Assembly: GCA_015680685.1 (NCBI GenBank)
Contig: MNCI01030304.1
Location: forward strand, 989,176-1,025,026
Direction of reading: 5' to 3'
Length of the DNA stretch: 35,851 nucleotides
Source of the DNA: Gnetum montanum
Lineage: Eukaryota > Streptophyta > Gnetopsida > Gnetales > Gnetaceae
Part shown: in pieces, positions 19,687 through 30,302 of the stretch
Numbering within the stretch: the first letter of the stretch is position 1
Layout: each line of letters opens with the position of its first letter
Made by a program: the position numbers and the translations under genes
The notes under the pieces: model-generated
What the model saw: only the letters and a program-made list of their open reading frames with translations
Database searches by the model: none
What the model was told of the DNA's origin: nothing

Positions 19687-20845
19687 TTTTTTTGAGAGAA
19701 TGTTCGAGATTAAATTATTGAAAATAAAAAAAAAAAGAAGTACAATCCAAGGCCACAAGTGAATGGCCAGATAGACCCATGTTAGGGAGGGGGAAAATAG
19801 TGCCACCTCAGCACCCTGCAAGCAAAACCCCACAACCCTGGCCTAGCCCCCCTCGGACTTGGCCTAGACGAACCCCCACAAACTATGGTCATTGGGGGGT
19901 GACAACAACCCCCAAACCCCTGCACCCTAATGAACTAGACACACACCACGCACAAAACAAAGGCCAACCTAGCCAAAAGGAATTTTAACTAAAATCCACC
20001 CACACCCACGAGAGAGAACCCAAACCACAGACGTGGCCCAGGCAACCTCGGAGTCGTTACGGTTGTCTAGATAGGGCATGACACTCGCATTGCGGCCGCT
20101 CGAGAGCATGCAAGATATTCAGAGTATTACGATGCAATTTAGAGCCCATGAAACTAATTGTTTGTTGGAACTCCTGCAAAGTGGCCTCGTGGCAAACCTG
20201 TTCCCCAATCAAGCCCCCACCATTCGGATGGGAGCGCGTAGAGGTATGGCAAATGTCCTACCTTAGGGCCACCATGAGCACTCACAGTTTATGCCTAGCA
20301 CGATATAAGGGCATCGCCCCTCTCAAAGCCACTGCCACATGCTCTGCTCGTGCACCCTATCTAGCTAACGTTATCTTTGTCTCTCCTCTTCCTGCTCTTG
20401 AGCCTGCTGCACATGCTCCATCTGCTCCCTTTCCCTATGAGTAATTTCTTCCTACTGCTGCTCTACTTGAACCTGGTCATGGAGCTCATCCACTAGCTGA
20501 GCTTGGGATCCCTCTGCCAACAGGGCCTACTGCCTAAGTAGCTCTTGCTCTTGCTTGCAAAATCGGGCCTCCAAGTTAGCCTGCGCTTGCTGGAGGGCTT
20601 CCTCTCACTGGGCCTCCTAGGCCTGCCACTCCACCCGAGCCTCTGCCACCACCTCCTTTGCAACTTGGTCAAGCTCAGCAGTGAACAACATATCCTGACC
20701 AGACTCTACAAGCAGAAATGCATCCGCCAAAGCCATCAGACTTGGGGCAGCCATCCCTGGCCGCGTGGCCATTTTTCGAGAGTAGACCACCACAGGCTTT
20801 GAAGTAACCCCCAACTGGGAAGGTCTAGGGGGACCTGACACCATA
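19687..20845 (-). mobile_element. 5'-truncated copy of the J-domain LINE family
   Basis: A minus-strand 3' fragment has its A-tail complement at 19687-19693 and about 400 bp of 3' UTR that resembles that of the nested LINE. A J-domain-like segment, a coiled coil (about 20320-20650) and part of the linker (MVSGPPRPSQLG to about 20845) follow. The coil aligns with the second long copy: EEALQQAQANLEARF versus NEALA-AQADLEAQF. Reverse transcriptase is absent, which is normal 5' truncation of a LINE insertion. Stops and frameshifts are present. Confidence 0.75.
20107..20313 (-). pseudogene. J-domain-like segment, truncated copy
   Basis: The minus strand reads CPYIVLGINCE. After a frameshift it continues LMVALR-stop-DICHTSTRSHPNGGG and LQEFQQTISFMGSKLHRNTL-NILHALERP. 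The end aligns with the clear J-domain copy (TEDHRNTLDLLHELERP). The HPD motif is HPN here (20222-20230). Confidence 0.65.
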
Positions 20846-21289
20846 AAAAATATTCTTTTGTTTTCTTTTCTAGACTAAAACAAAGGTTAGACATGGGTGC
20901 TAATATCTTAATAAAAAGAATAGAAGGCAGATTCCATAGGTGATTGTTTCTCATCATCATCATCATCATTATTTCTAATTGTTAGAAAATGGTAAACAAT
21001 AGATAACAACCATGATAAATAGAAAAGGTAGCAATCTCTAAACTAGGGACAATCATTGTAAAGAATTAAAAATTCTGATTTCTGATTTTTAGGCAAATAA
21101 AATAGGTAAATTATATGAACCCAGTTGTAGGAGGAGGTTGGGCTCCAAGAGGCATGGGTGCAGGAGGAACAAGAGCGTAGGGAGGAGAGGCATGGGAGGA
21201 GGCACAAATGCAGCAATAGATTGATCAGGGTCACGTGAGCAATGCGTGGTCGTGGCTTCAGGAGAGGTGTTGCCCCTATGTTATCATGA
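20846..21289. other. Intron sequence between LINE fragments
   Basis: This is AT-rich sequence with a short (CAT)n-type run at about 20954-20969, reading ATGATGATG on the minus strand. No gene was recognised. The right part (21120-21290) is GC-richer and may belong to the + strand LINE tail that follows. Confidence 0.4.
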
Positions 21290-21804
21290 ACATTGGGTGC
21301 AACGTGCGATGGGGTGCGTTGTGGAGTCATATTCGGCAGTAGGGCAAGGAGATGCACTTGGATGGAGAGGGGAATGCAGTGGAATGTGCGAGAAAAGAAG
21401 CCGCTTTCAAGGAATTTAAGCAAGTGGTGGCTTTTGTTGACACCGAATGGCACAGAGCCATGTTGGATGCTGTTCATGGCCAAGAGCGGAGCTTTTGTTG
21501 TTGTACAAGGTTGTCGTTCAACCTATAGTTGTTGTTTTGGGATGGGGGTTGGTTGGGTTGCTGTTGCTTGATTTTGGATTTGTGCTATGCAAGGGGAATC
21601 GAGTTGGAGGGCCCTGAGGGGTGCCCTGCCAGCTCAGTTTTGTACAAGGGGTAATGAAGGGGGAACGTTTGAATCCCTTGGTTGTTGTGTGGGGGAGGTT
21701 TCCTTTTTGGGGTGAGGGGAGGGCTCTCCCCTCATTTTTGGGATTGGCTGATAGATGTAAATGACTTCACTAATTAATATATACCCAATTTTTTCCCAAA
21801 AAAA
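21290..21804 (+). mobile_element. Probable 3' tail of a + strand LINE
   Basis: The stretch changes from coding-like, G-rich sequence to a tail with GGGGGAGGTTTCCTTTTTGG, then GGGGAGGGCTCTCCCCTC. It ends in an AT-rich terminus with TTTTTTCCCAAAAAAA at about 21790-21804. This is the usual style of a plant LINE 3' end with a short A-tail. No clear protein domain is readable, so the family is unassigned and the left edge is approximate. Confidence 0.45.
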
Positions 21805-22086
21805 TTGTAAAATGAAAATCAAAGAGAAGTAAAAACTGAAATGTATGAAGCTTGAATGACATGATGGATTATCATGCTGCCAAATTTTGAAATATTCATT
21901 TTAAAAATTTTTCAGCCTTTTATGTTTTTACACGGAGAGAAAAGTAGCATTGAATAAAGGACCATTTAACAATGAATTGGGACGTGACAACTCTCTTAAA
22001 AATTGGCTACAAAAATCGTCAACAAAATAGAATATATGCACTTCACTTTCATTGTGTAAAAGACAGCAAAAATCATCAATATGCAT
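21805..22086. other. AT-rich spacer before the gypsy element
   Basis: No feature is recognised between the LINE tail and the left LTR. Confidence 0.4.
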
Positions 22087-22723
22087 TGTAATAACATTGT
22101 TTGCAACATGTTATTTGGCATCACTTGAGTTCCTTGAAGTAGTTTTGATGTTGGGATAGAGCTCAAGTGGAGTATGCCTCAATGCTCACCAAGCCTGAAA
22201 CACATGCTAACAAACAAGTTGTCAAAGTCTTGAGAGTTAGTCATAAAACTTGAGTGATGTATAAAACTAATATATGCAATGTAACCATAAGCTAATTAGT
22301 CTCTCCTTTGCTTCACTCACATGAATACCATGGGGACTATTGGCAAAGTCCTTTAGATTCATCACTATGTGTTAGTTTTAGTGTTGCACTCATATGAGCA
22401 CACGCAACATCCCATAGCATGCCCCATATGTACCTAAGCTTAAACCCGAACATAGAGCTGAACTACAAGACCCTTCTAGGCAAGGTCCTACCGAGTGTGG
22501 TACAAAGGAATGATGTAGCCCCCTCAACTAATGCATGGAGTTGCCATGTTGATATGGTTTTAAAAACATAAGAAGCAAAGGGCCCCTTATGTCCCCATGG
22601 TCCTCAAACCATGGGAGAGGTAGCAAGCCACCCCCAAGCCTACTACCCCTCTTACAATCCTTCTTTGCTTAAAATGAGTGATGGCCTCAATGTCTAGCCT
22701 GGGTTGCCCATTAGGATGTTACA
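22087..22723 (-). repeat. 3' LTR of the gypsy element (left)
   Basis: On the + strand it starts TGTAATAACATTG and ends TTACA. It aligns along its length with 28165-28860 through shared words such as GCCTCAATGCT, CATAAGCTAATTAGTCTC and GGCAAGGTCCTACC. About 60 bp present in the right LTR, after CACTTGAG, are missing here. Confidence 0.82.
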
Positions 22724-23349
22724 CCATTATTGGGAAAGGATTCTATCAATTTTGGGAAAGTATCCCATATTACAAAGAATCGAATAAAATGGAGCTTGGG
22801 TTTGGGAAGGTCCAATAGCTAAGGCCAAGATCATAAGGCTTAATTATTGAACCTACGAACTGGATTCTTGGAAGTACCCGACAACCAAGTTAAGAATGCT
22901 ACCTTTCTAAACTTTCTCTTATGTTTTGCCTGAAATGCAAGACCCATAGGAGAGTCCTCAAGAAGCTCATCGTAGTAACATGATAGACAATGTTGATCTA
23001 TAGGGCAAACAACTTAAGGTGTACCTTGAACCATTTCCCAAAAAGGATTGAAGAATATCAACCTCAACATAGTCCCATACCTATAAGACGATTGAGCTCC
23101 ATCGACTCTAGAGCCATTTGAAAGATTTTAGACATCCCCCAGCTTTAGATGGGCTCCTATAGGATTAGAGTCAATAGACCCTGAAGACAACTAGATGCTG
23201 TGTCTCTATCAATTTTGTTGGTTGTCCCTTTCTCTTCAGGAATTTACAACTATACAATAATGGGGATATTCAGTCTATCATTGTACTAGCCAAGGTAGGA
23301 GATCAATAGCATGCTCTCAATAGAAGTTCAAGATTATATTTTCCTAGCA

Positions 23350-23520
23350 CCTCATTCCAATGGCCCCAACTGTCTTTAGTGTTTTTGGACGTTTTTTTCA
23401 GTGGACGAAGCATTCCACCTTCATGTCAGAACCATGCTTTGTTGTCCTGAAGTTTTGAATGCATTCAACTTTCTTGCCTTATATCGATTGAATACAAGGC
23501 CACTCTCGGGTTGATAGACT
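23350..23520 (-). pseudogene. Chromodomain-like remnant
   Basis: At the C-terminal end of the integrase frame, with a frame change, the minus strand gives VECFVHWKK followed by SWGHWNEVLGKYNLEL. This resembles the VxWK ... TWE ... L-x-x-FP pattern of the retrotransposon chromodomain. It is degraded and the call is tentative. Confidence 0.4.
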
Positions 23521-24800
23521 TCTCTCTAAATAATGGAAATCCTTAAGCAAGGGCTTCAACATGTTTACATCAAACATTAGATGGACGTGAGTCATGTCTA
23601 CTGGTAGCTGCAATTTGTAAGTTAATAGGGTTGATCTTTTTAATGATCTTAAATGGGTTGTTATCTTGCTGAAGTAGTTTGGATGTGGTACCTTGCTTTG
23701 GTTTGACATTGAACTCATTTGGTTGGTGCTTACGATCAATGTATTTTTTCATGCATCACACTACGCTTTTCAAAGAATCCCTCGTTGCCTCAACCTTTTT
23801 AGACCATACTTTCAAGAATTCATTAGCCGAGGGATGATGGCTTTACATGATGGGAGAAATCATATGGAGAGTAATGGGTTGCCTTCCCATCACCAATTTT
23901 GCAAGGGAGAACCTAGTGACTAAGGACTTTTGCATGTTCTAAGTCAGTTGGTCTATTCCTAAAAGTATTGCCAGTTCTTCTAATCACTATGGTCATAATG
24001 ACATAGGTATTGCTCAAGTACACAATTTTTATCCTTTGTTTGTTCATCTATTTGTGGATGGCAATTGGTAGATAATTTTAGCATTGTTTCCATCATATGC
24101 CAAATAAAGCTTGCTAGAAGGTAATTGTAAACCTGGGGTCTTAATCTAAGACGATGCTCATAGACAACCCAAAATACTTGATCACTCTATGAAAGAAATA
24201 GGCCATTATCTCTTTTGCAAAAATATTGAGTTAGATAGGAAATGAATATGGTGAACTTCGAAAATTTATCCACCACCATGATGATACTACTCAGGCCGTA
24301 GATATTTGGCAGTCATGTTCTAAAATTCATGGTTATTGTTGCCCAAGGGTGGTGGAATTTTTAGTGGAAGAAGAGGTCCATTGAGATGTTCAAAAGATCC
24401 CTTGTCTTGTTGGTACCAAATATTTTTGTACATAGGAAATCACATCTCAATACATCTTGTGCCAAAAGAAAGTTCTTTCGATCAAGGCAAGAGTTGTTTG
24501 TCAAGTAGGGTGTCTAGCCCATGGTGTGTCATGGCATTTATGAATGATCTCTTTTCATCAACCATCCCAATCTGGAACACAAATTCAATTGTCCTAGAAC
24601 TACAGTAATCCATCCCTTGTCTTAAAATGAGGGACTTGCCTTGACTCTATTAGCTTCATCTGATTAATAACTTGAGGATCCTGTTTCAGCCCATCTTGAA
24701 TTTGAGCTAATAACACATCATCTCACTGGATGTGAGAGGCTTGAGACCTATTAATGACAAAGAGTTCGTAGGTTGGTTGAGGACAACGACTTAGAACATC
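23521..24800 (-). pseudogene. Gypsy integrase region
   Basis: Broken frames on the minus strand include a chromovirus-like integrase core (IMAYFFHRVIKYFGLSMSIV followed by LD-x-DPRFT). Downstream is the usual region with LVMGRQPITLHM and NEFNVKPKQGT. The DPRFT block corresponds to the S/D-RD-x-x-F strand of the catalytic core. Integrase inserts the element DNA into chromosomes. Numerous stops make it inactive. Confidence 0.7.
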
Positions 24801-24884
24801 CGTGATAACATTTTCCTTCCTAGGGTAGCATATTAATTGCAAATCAAATTCTGAAAGCAAGGCCAATCAATTAGCCTACTTTGG

Positions 24885-25157
24885 TTAAAGCTTGGATTGA
24901 TTGAGAAGGTAATTGGTGATCAAGTTATCTGTCTTTACAAAGACATAGCTCCCAGGAAAGTAGTGTCTCCATATCCTGAGACAATAGATAGTGACAAATG
25001 TTTCTTTGTCATGGAGTGGCCAGCCATGCTCTACTTGATTTAGTTTCCAAGACTCATAAGTGATGGGCTGATCCTGTTGTAGGAACACCCCTCCAATTTC
25101 ATCATCATTGGCATCTTTGTGGACCTTAATGGGCTTGGAGAAATTTAGTAGAGCCAA
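24885..25157 (-). pseudogene. Gypsy RNase H domain
   Basis: The frame reads FSKPIKVHKDANDDEIGGVF, then PITYESWKLN, HDKETFVTIYCLRIWRHYF and FVKTDNLITNYLL. These match the ordered motifs of gypsy RNase H, including the first catalytic Asp region (KDAN for the usual TDAS) and the TDN motif. The domain degrades the RNA strand of the hybrid during reverse transcription. Confidence 0.82.
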
Positions 25158-25507
25158 TACTGTATAAGAGTCCTTAATTTTGTCAAAGCCATGGTCTTAA
25201 TGCCAAGGGACTTCCTTCTTCTATATGTTTGCGAGAGGGGCAACAATGCTTGAGAAATTTCTGATAAATCAATGATAGAAGGTAGAAAACCCCATGAATT
25301 GTTAAATCTTGTGAATACTGGAGCAAGCTACTGTCGAACATCCCATACCTTCTTTGGATTAGGCTTAATTTGGCTGTGCCCAGTAATGTGGCCAAGGAAC
25401 TTCAACTCAATGTTGCAGGAATTACATTTCTCTTGCTTCACATACAACTGATCTTGGCATAGCTTTTTGAGGACCATTTGCAAATGCAAAACATAATCCT
25501 CTAGAGT

Positions 25508-26065
25508 CTAGTTATAAATGCGAATATTGTCAAGGTAGAGAATCACAAACTTGTCAAGGAGTAACCTAAAAACTTCATCTATAAGAGTACAAAATTTGGC
25601 TAGTGTGTTATAAAGATCAAAGGGCATGATGGTCCATATGAATGAGCCATATTTGATGACACAGGTGGTCCTTTCTTCATCATTGTTTGCAATAAGGACT
25701 TGATAGTATCCTTGATGTCGGTCTAGCTGGGTGAAGTAGCATGCCTTGAATTTTTTATCAATCAAATTGGATATAAGAGCCACTGGATACTTATTCTTTA
25801 TAGTGTACTTGATCAATGACTTGTAGTCACAACAGAGACATAAGGTCCTATCCTCCTTGGTGACGAATAATACAAGTGCTCCATACGGGAATTTGAATTG
25901 GTGAATGCACCGCTTCAAAATTAGATTAACTATTGCTTTAGCTCTTCTAGCTTGAGACTCATTAGATGATGACCTTTGAATAGGAGGAGTAATTCTAGGC
26001 AACAACTCAATTTTATGATCTACAACTTTTCTTGATGTCGAATTCTCTTGTAATTTTGGTGGCAT
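25508..26065 (-). pseudogene. Gypsy reverse transcriptase
   Basis: A 185-codon open piece holds APITPP-like entry sequence, HQFKFPYGALVLFVTKEDRT, LCCDYKSLIKYTIKNKYPVA, FTQLDRHQGYYQV and YLDNIRIYN. The active-site YLDD is YLDN (25526-25537), and LDLRSGYHQ is LDRHQGYYQ. Changes at catalytic positions together with stops on both sides show that the enzyme is dead. The order of motifs identifies a Ty3/gypsy reverse transcriptase with confidence. Confidence 0.88.
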
Positions 26066-26199
26066 GACATCTTGATAATGGTCTAATGCTGATTTAGTTT
26101 GTCGGTCTAATTGTGACTACAGGTCATTTGCCCCTATAAGCTCACCAATTAGCATGGCCAAAAATAGCCTTTGCATTGGATCTCTAGTATGGTGTTTTA

Positions 26200-26860
26200 T
26201 CACCATTGGTGAGACAATTTGGCGACATGAGTTCTTGTCTTCATGTTGTCTTCATCCAATTGTGCACTGTGCATTTTGATTAGGCATGGGGTATTCTCAT
26301 GAGAAATGAAAATTATATCTAAATGAGGAGCTATGAAGACCTTTGCCTTGTGAAGGAATTCTTGACCCAAAATAACATCCAAAAAGTCTACATGCAAAAT
26401 TGAAAAGTCAAGAGTTCTCTTTGGTAGGTATCAAAGAGGCTGAAATTTTGCAAGTTTACAAGAGGCTTCAACTGCGTTCACAACTAACTGCAAGTCCTTT
26501 GCCATGGAAGGGATCATGTAATTATGGTTTGCTCCATTCTTGATGAAAGAATTAACCTGTTTTGAATCCAAAATGATGTGGGTTAATTGCACTTGATGCA
26601 AATTACTAGAGTGCACATTCTAAGAACTTGAGGTTCTAGGCATTTGAGTGACTATTTTAAATAACTTCATCATGATGGATAATGTATGTTGGTTGCCAAT
26701 GGTATTGCCATTTGTGATCTGGAGAAGTAGATTAGGACAATATTCTAGGGCTATTAGCTGTTTAGCAGGGGCATGGACCTATTGATTATCAGACCTTCTA
26801 GCACTAAGAGGGCAATTTTTCGCTAGGTGGTTTTTCTAGCAAATGAAACATTGAATTTGT
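26200..26860 (-). pseudogene. Gypsy zinc knuckle and aspartic protease
   Basis: On the 5' side the minus strand reads C-x2-C-x3-H-x4-C as CFIC-stop-KNHLAKNC (about 26820-26860), one residue shorter than the usual CCHC spacing. The protease follows: ILDSKQVNSFIKNGANHNYM is the relic of LxDSGATHNF (about 26515-26575), and DVILGQEFL is the downstream (G/N)(M/Q)-W/FL strand. In a working element the protease cuts the gag-pol polyprotein. Confidence 0.72.
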
Positions 26861-27213
26861 CCCTTGAAAGATTCTCCAAAGAACTATGTCTTCATACTTT
26901 TAGGTTGCCATATATTGTCGAAATCTTTCCTCTTTTGTTGTGACTCTAGGTTACTTGGAGGACTATCACTAGAATGATTGCCTTATTGGTTTAGCCTAGG
27001 CCTATTTCCTTATTTTGTAGATTTTGCATTTATTTTCCAAGATTGGGAAGACGTGCCCTGTTTCCCTTTGCCACACTTGCTCTTATATTTGTTTTTTGTG
27101 ATGAAGTGTAGAAAAGTGTTGGCCATAGCAATGGCCTTTGGTAAGGTATCAATACCCCATTGACTCAACTCTAACTATGCCTAGGGTTGCAATTTGTTAA
27201 TAAACTTAAAGAA

Positions 27214-27760
27214 TTAGTCCTGATCTCCCATATCGGGAAACAATGACATCAATTCTTGGAAGGCATTGATGTACTCTTTCAATATGCTAGAGTGTTTAAG
27301 AGTTTCAAGCTTTGTCCTTGCTACCCAATCCAGATTTCTACGCTGGAATTTCTTGATCAATGTAGCTTTAAATTGTTCCCATGTGTCCATGACCTCTCCA
27401 GCGGTGCCCTTCTCTTGAGCCTGAAGGAGGCATAGCCACCACAATTTCGCATTGCCTGTCAAATATTAAGAAGTTGTAGACACGTTTTGGGCCATGGGAA
27501 CACCACCAATAGTTAAGTACATCTCCATAGCATGGAAGAAGGTATTGATTTAGACATCAATTCTTTCATCATCATAGTTCCTGAGCTCCTTAAATTTGAT
27601 GTGAGCAATCACCATGTGCTCTTTTGTGAGGTGTCCTACCAAAGAGGAGTTCAACATGACATTCTCATTGTTTAGCTCACACATCTCCCGATTCACCCCT
27701 ACTTGGGTGTGCTCTAGGATGTTCACTTGTGTAGCCATGTTGTCAATCAAAGATGTCTTT
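27214..27760 (-). pseudogene. Gypsy gag (capsid) region
   Basis: The minus strand piece at 27214-27462 reads LTGNAKLWWLCLL (ORF initial codon read as Met), WEQFKATLIKKFQ and SILKEYINAFQELMSLFPDM. This is the classical Retrotrans_gag pattern of plant gypsy elements (L-x-G-x-A-x-x-WW ... W-x-x-F ... F). An upstream piece at 27550-27750 looks like the coiled N-terminal part. Frames are interrupted between them. Confidence 0.82.
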
Positions 27761-28150
27761 GCAGGTGTTGTTTGGTAGGAACCAAATATGTCTTGCTACA
27801 ACCCCAACATTCGATTTAGACAGTCCTCTATTGTTGAGACTCTTGCTTTGGCCAGCTTGACCTAGTCCTTAGATTGGAGATGTAGCTTGTATTAAGGAAG
27901 ATTCATCTCCTTGAGAACATAATGTATCAAGTCAGTGCTTTCAGGACTTGGATTTGAAAGGACCTTCATTCACAACCTTGATCTATTATGAAAGGTTTTG
28001 AGACCATGCCCTGTCCTATTCAAGATCTACCTCCACCTTTGGCTTGGCCTGATCCTCAACAGTCCTACTAGGCCCACTTGGATCCATATGTAAAACACCT
28101 TCTTGCAAGGCTATCAACAATAACAATGAAAATCCCAACAAGAAAATCAT

Positions 28151-28162
28151 GCTCTAATACCA
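28151..28162 (-). other. Primer-binding site of the gypsy element
   Basis: The minus strand reads TGGTATTAGAGC, one base from the TGGTATCAGAGC complement of initiator tRNA-Met. It sits two bases inside the right LTR boundary. Confidence 0.85.
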
Positions 28163-28164
28163 TC

Positions 28165-28860
28165 TGTAACAATGTTGGCCCCGTCATGTTGTTCGACAAC
28201 ACTTGAGTCTGTAAAATTGGTTTAGATTTTGACAAGTTGTTTGTTATAGCATGTCTTTCAGGCTTGAGTCCCTTGAATTGGTTTAGACATTGAGATAGAA
28301 CTCAAGCAGAGGATGCCTCAATGCTGACCTAGCTTGAGACACATGGTCATAAAGAATTTGTCAAAGTCCTAGGAGTTAGTTATAAAACCTGAGCGGTGTA
28401 TAAAACCTATATACATAATATAATCATAAGCTAATTAGTCTCTTCCTTGCTCTATTCACATGGATATCACGAGGACTACTAGTTGGACCCTCTAGATTCA
28501 TCATTGCATGTTGCTAGTTGGTGTCATGCTCATATGAACACATACAATGTTCCATAGCATGTCCTATGTGTACCCAAGGCTAAACTTGAACTTAGAGTTG
28601 AACTATGCAACTCTCTTAGGCAAGGTCCTACCAAGTGGGGTATAGAGGAAGGTTGTAGCCCCTTCAACTAATACATGAAACTGCCATGCTAGTATGGTTC
28701 TGAAAACACAAGGAGCAGAGGACTTCTTGTACCCACATTGCCCTCGAACCAAGGGGGAGGTAGCATGCAATCACCAACCTTGCTACGCCTCTTACATGCA
28801 TAGCTTCTTTTTCTTTTTAAATGAGTACCCAATGGATCCTTTGGCCATTCAGTTTTTACA
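28165..28860 (-). repeat. 5' LTR of the gypsy element (right)
   Basis: On the + strand it starts TGTAACAATGTTGG and ends TTTTTACA. It aligns with the left LTR through most of its length, with many substitutions and a 60-bp length difference. The right edge is approximate. Confidence 0.82.
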
Positions 28861-28993
28861 CATGAAGTCCTTCCAAACTTGGAGCATCTTATAGCCCACA
28901 CAAGAAGAACCAAAAACGAGGGGGGCGGGGGCCAGAAAAGCGGTGATGGCCAAAGGGGGGGCGAGCGTCGTCCACGCTCCAAGACACCCCATC

Positions 28994-29500
28994 CTAGGGG
29001 TTCATCGGCAGTCGACGACAGGCGCAGTGTGGGCGCTCCAGCTCATGAAGAAGGTCCAATGTGTTACGGTGGTCTTCCGTGTCCATCAGACTGGCGGCCT
29101 GTTGGATACCCTGCATTGTCGACTCTTGCCTATTCCAGTTTATCGTCGAAGCTCCCCCATCAGGGTGAAAATGCACCGACGTTCGGCGGATATGGCACCT
29201 GAGCTCCCCCCAGGAGCTCTTGCAACTGACTCCTAGGATGAGGTACGGGCAGCGCCCCCCTCTAAGCCATTGTCGGGCACTATGCTTGTGTGCCCTATCA
29301 AGCTGCCGTTGCCGTTGCTCCTCCTCCTGTAAGCGTTCCTGCTCCACCTCTTTGCATTTTCTTTGGGCTGCGTCCTCCTGTAGTAGTTCTTCCTGTACTT
29401 GGGCCCATATTTCATTCACTAACTGGGCCTGGGCAGCATTGGCCATGAGGTCCTGTTGCCTCACCCACTCTTGCTCCTGCTCGTGAAATTGGGCCTCCAA
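28994..29500 (-). pseudogene. Coiled coil plus J-domain, best preserved copy
   Basis: A 168-codon open piece starts in a Gln/Glu-rich coiled coil (residues 1-77, for example EVEQERLQEEEQRQRQLDRA). It goes directly into a DnaJ-type J-domain at residues 85-149 (29054-29248). The domain has YLILGVSCKSSWGEL (helix I), RCHIRRTSVHF (basic helix II), HPD at residues 112-114 (29159-29167), and MQGIQQAASLMDTEDHRNTL (helix III and the D-x-x-x-R turn). J-domains stimulate the ATPase of Hsp70 through the HPD. The same frame extends upstream through stops into 29543-30094, so this is the C-terminal part of a larger LINE protein or a separate third ORF. Host DnaJ capture is possible but the source is unknown. 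Confidence 0.75.
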
Positions 29501-30300
29501 ATCGGCTTGGGCCTATGCAAGGGCTTCATTCCATTTGGCCTCTCACTCTTGTCTTTCAGCTTCATGTGCCTCGGCAGCGGCCCTCTTCGTGGCCTGCCAC
29601 AGCTCTTCGTGCCAGTTCGTGTTGTGGCCGGAGGTTTCCGATGGGGATGAAACCGGTCTGCCGTGGCCAGTGGGGGAGGGGCACCATTCCCGTTGAGTCC
29701 GCCGCCCCCGCGTGAAGGTTGTAGTCGGCAGGGTCCAGCGGTTCCCCTGGTTGGAAAAGATCATAGGGCCTGGGGGTTCAGCAGGGGGCCCCAACCGGGG
29801 GGGGGGGGGGGGGGCAGATGGCGACGGGTGTTGGCCCCCCTCTGCCCCCTGCCACAATGCTAAAATTAACCTCGAATGGCGGCCTTGTCTTTTAAGCAGG
29901 AGGGCTTGTAGGAAAAAGCAGGGGAGGCTAACCTGGTAACCTAGTTTTAGCCAACGTAGAAAAGAAAAATGTAGGCCCTGGAGCTTGGATCCGTTGCTAG
30001 ACTGGACAAAAAATCTGTCCACTAGATCTGCTACCCTAGCCCAGAGACGGGGAAGAGAAGATCGGGGCACTTGTCGGCTTCGTGTACGTGGCACGGGCCC
30101 TTCGAAAAATAGTTCTGCATCCTACAGACCGTGGGTAGACGACAGGATGACCTCACCGGTGACCTGGACCCCCAGATAGCCGACGATTTAGGATTCTGTG
30201 ATGAGAATCTCGCACCCTCAGAAAAAGGTCCGGTCGTTGCTCCAGTTGGTAAAGAAAGCGTCGTTTGCCAGATCTAGATCCCTGACTAGTCGTTGTAGAG
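29501..30300 (-). pseudogene. Linker and start of the coiled coil, second copy
   Basis: The open piece 29543-30094 reads RQVPRSSLPRLWARVADLVD, KLQGLHFSFLRWLKLGYQVS, a proline-rich stretch (SAPPPPPRLGPPAEPPGP) and then WHEELWQATKRAAAEAHEAE at the start of the coil. The proline run is encoded by a G18-type homopolymer on the + strand (about 29799-29817). Two in-frame stops separate it from the J-domain piece. One is TAG where a sister copy has a Gln codon. Confidence 0.6.
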
Positions 30301-30302
30301 GG

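Larger units (their letters stand above)
22087..28860 (-). mobile_element. Old Ty3/gypsy retrotransposon, probable chromovirus
   Basis: This is a complete but decayed minus-strand element of about 6.8 kb with two diverged LTRs, a tRNA-iMet-type primer site, gag, protease, reverse transcriptase, RNase H and integrase in gypsy order. A chromodomain-like remnant lies at the integrase C-terminus. Stops are scattered throughout. I see no clear target-site duplication (flanks TGCAT and CATGA) and no clean polypurine tract. Confidence 0.88.

Noticed and set aside
21043-21483. 146-codon minus-strand open frame
   Set aside because: It is antisense to the G-rich LINE-like tail, has no domain pattern and crosses an AT-rich boundary. 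It is a chance frame.
29220-29486. Cys/Ser-rich + strand frame (CRCRCSSSCKRSC type) that looks like a small secreted cysteine-rich protein
   Set aside because: It is the antisense of the Gln/Glu-rich coiled coil of the LINE. Its cysteines are a by-product of CTG/CTC-rich sequence.
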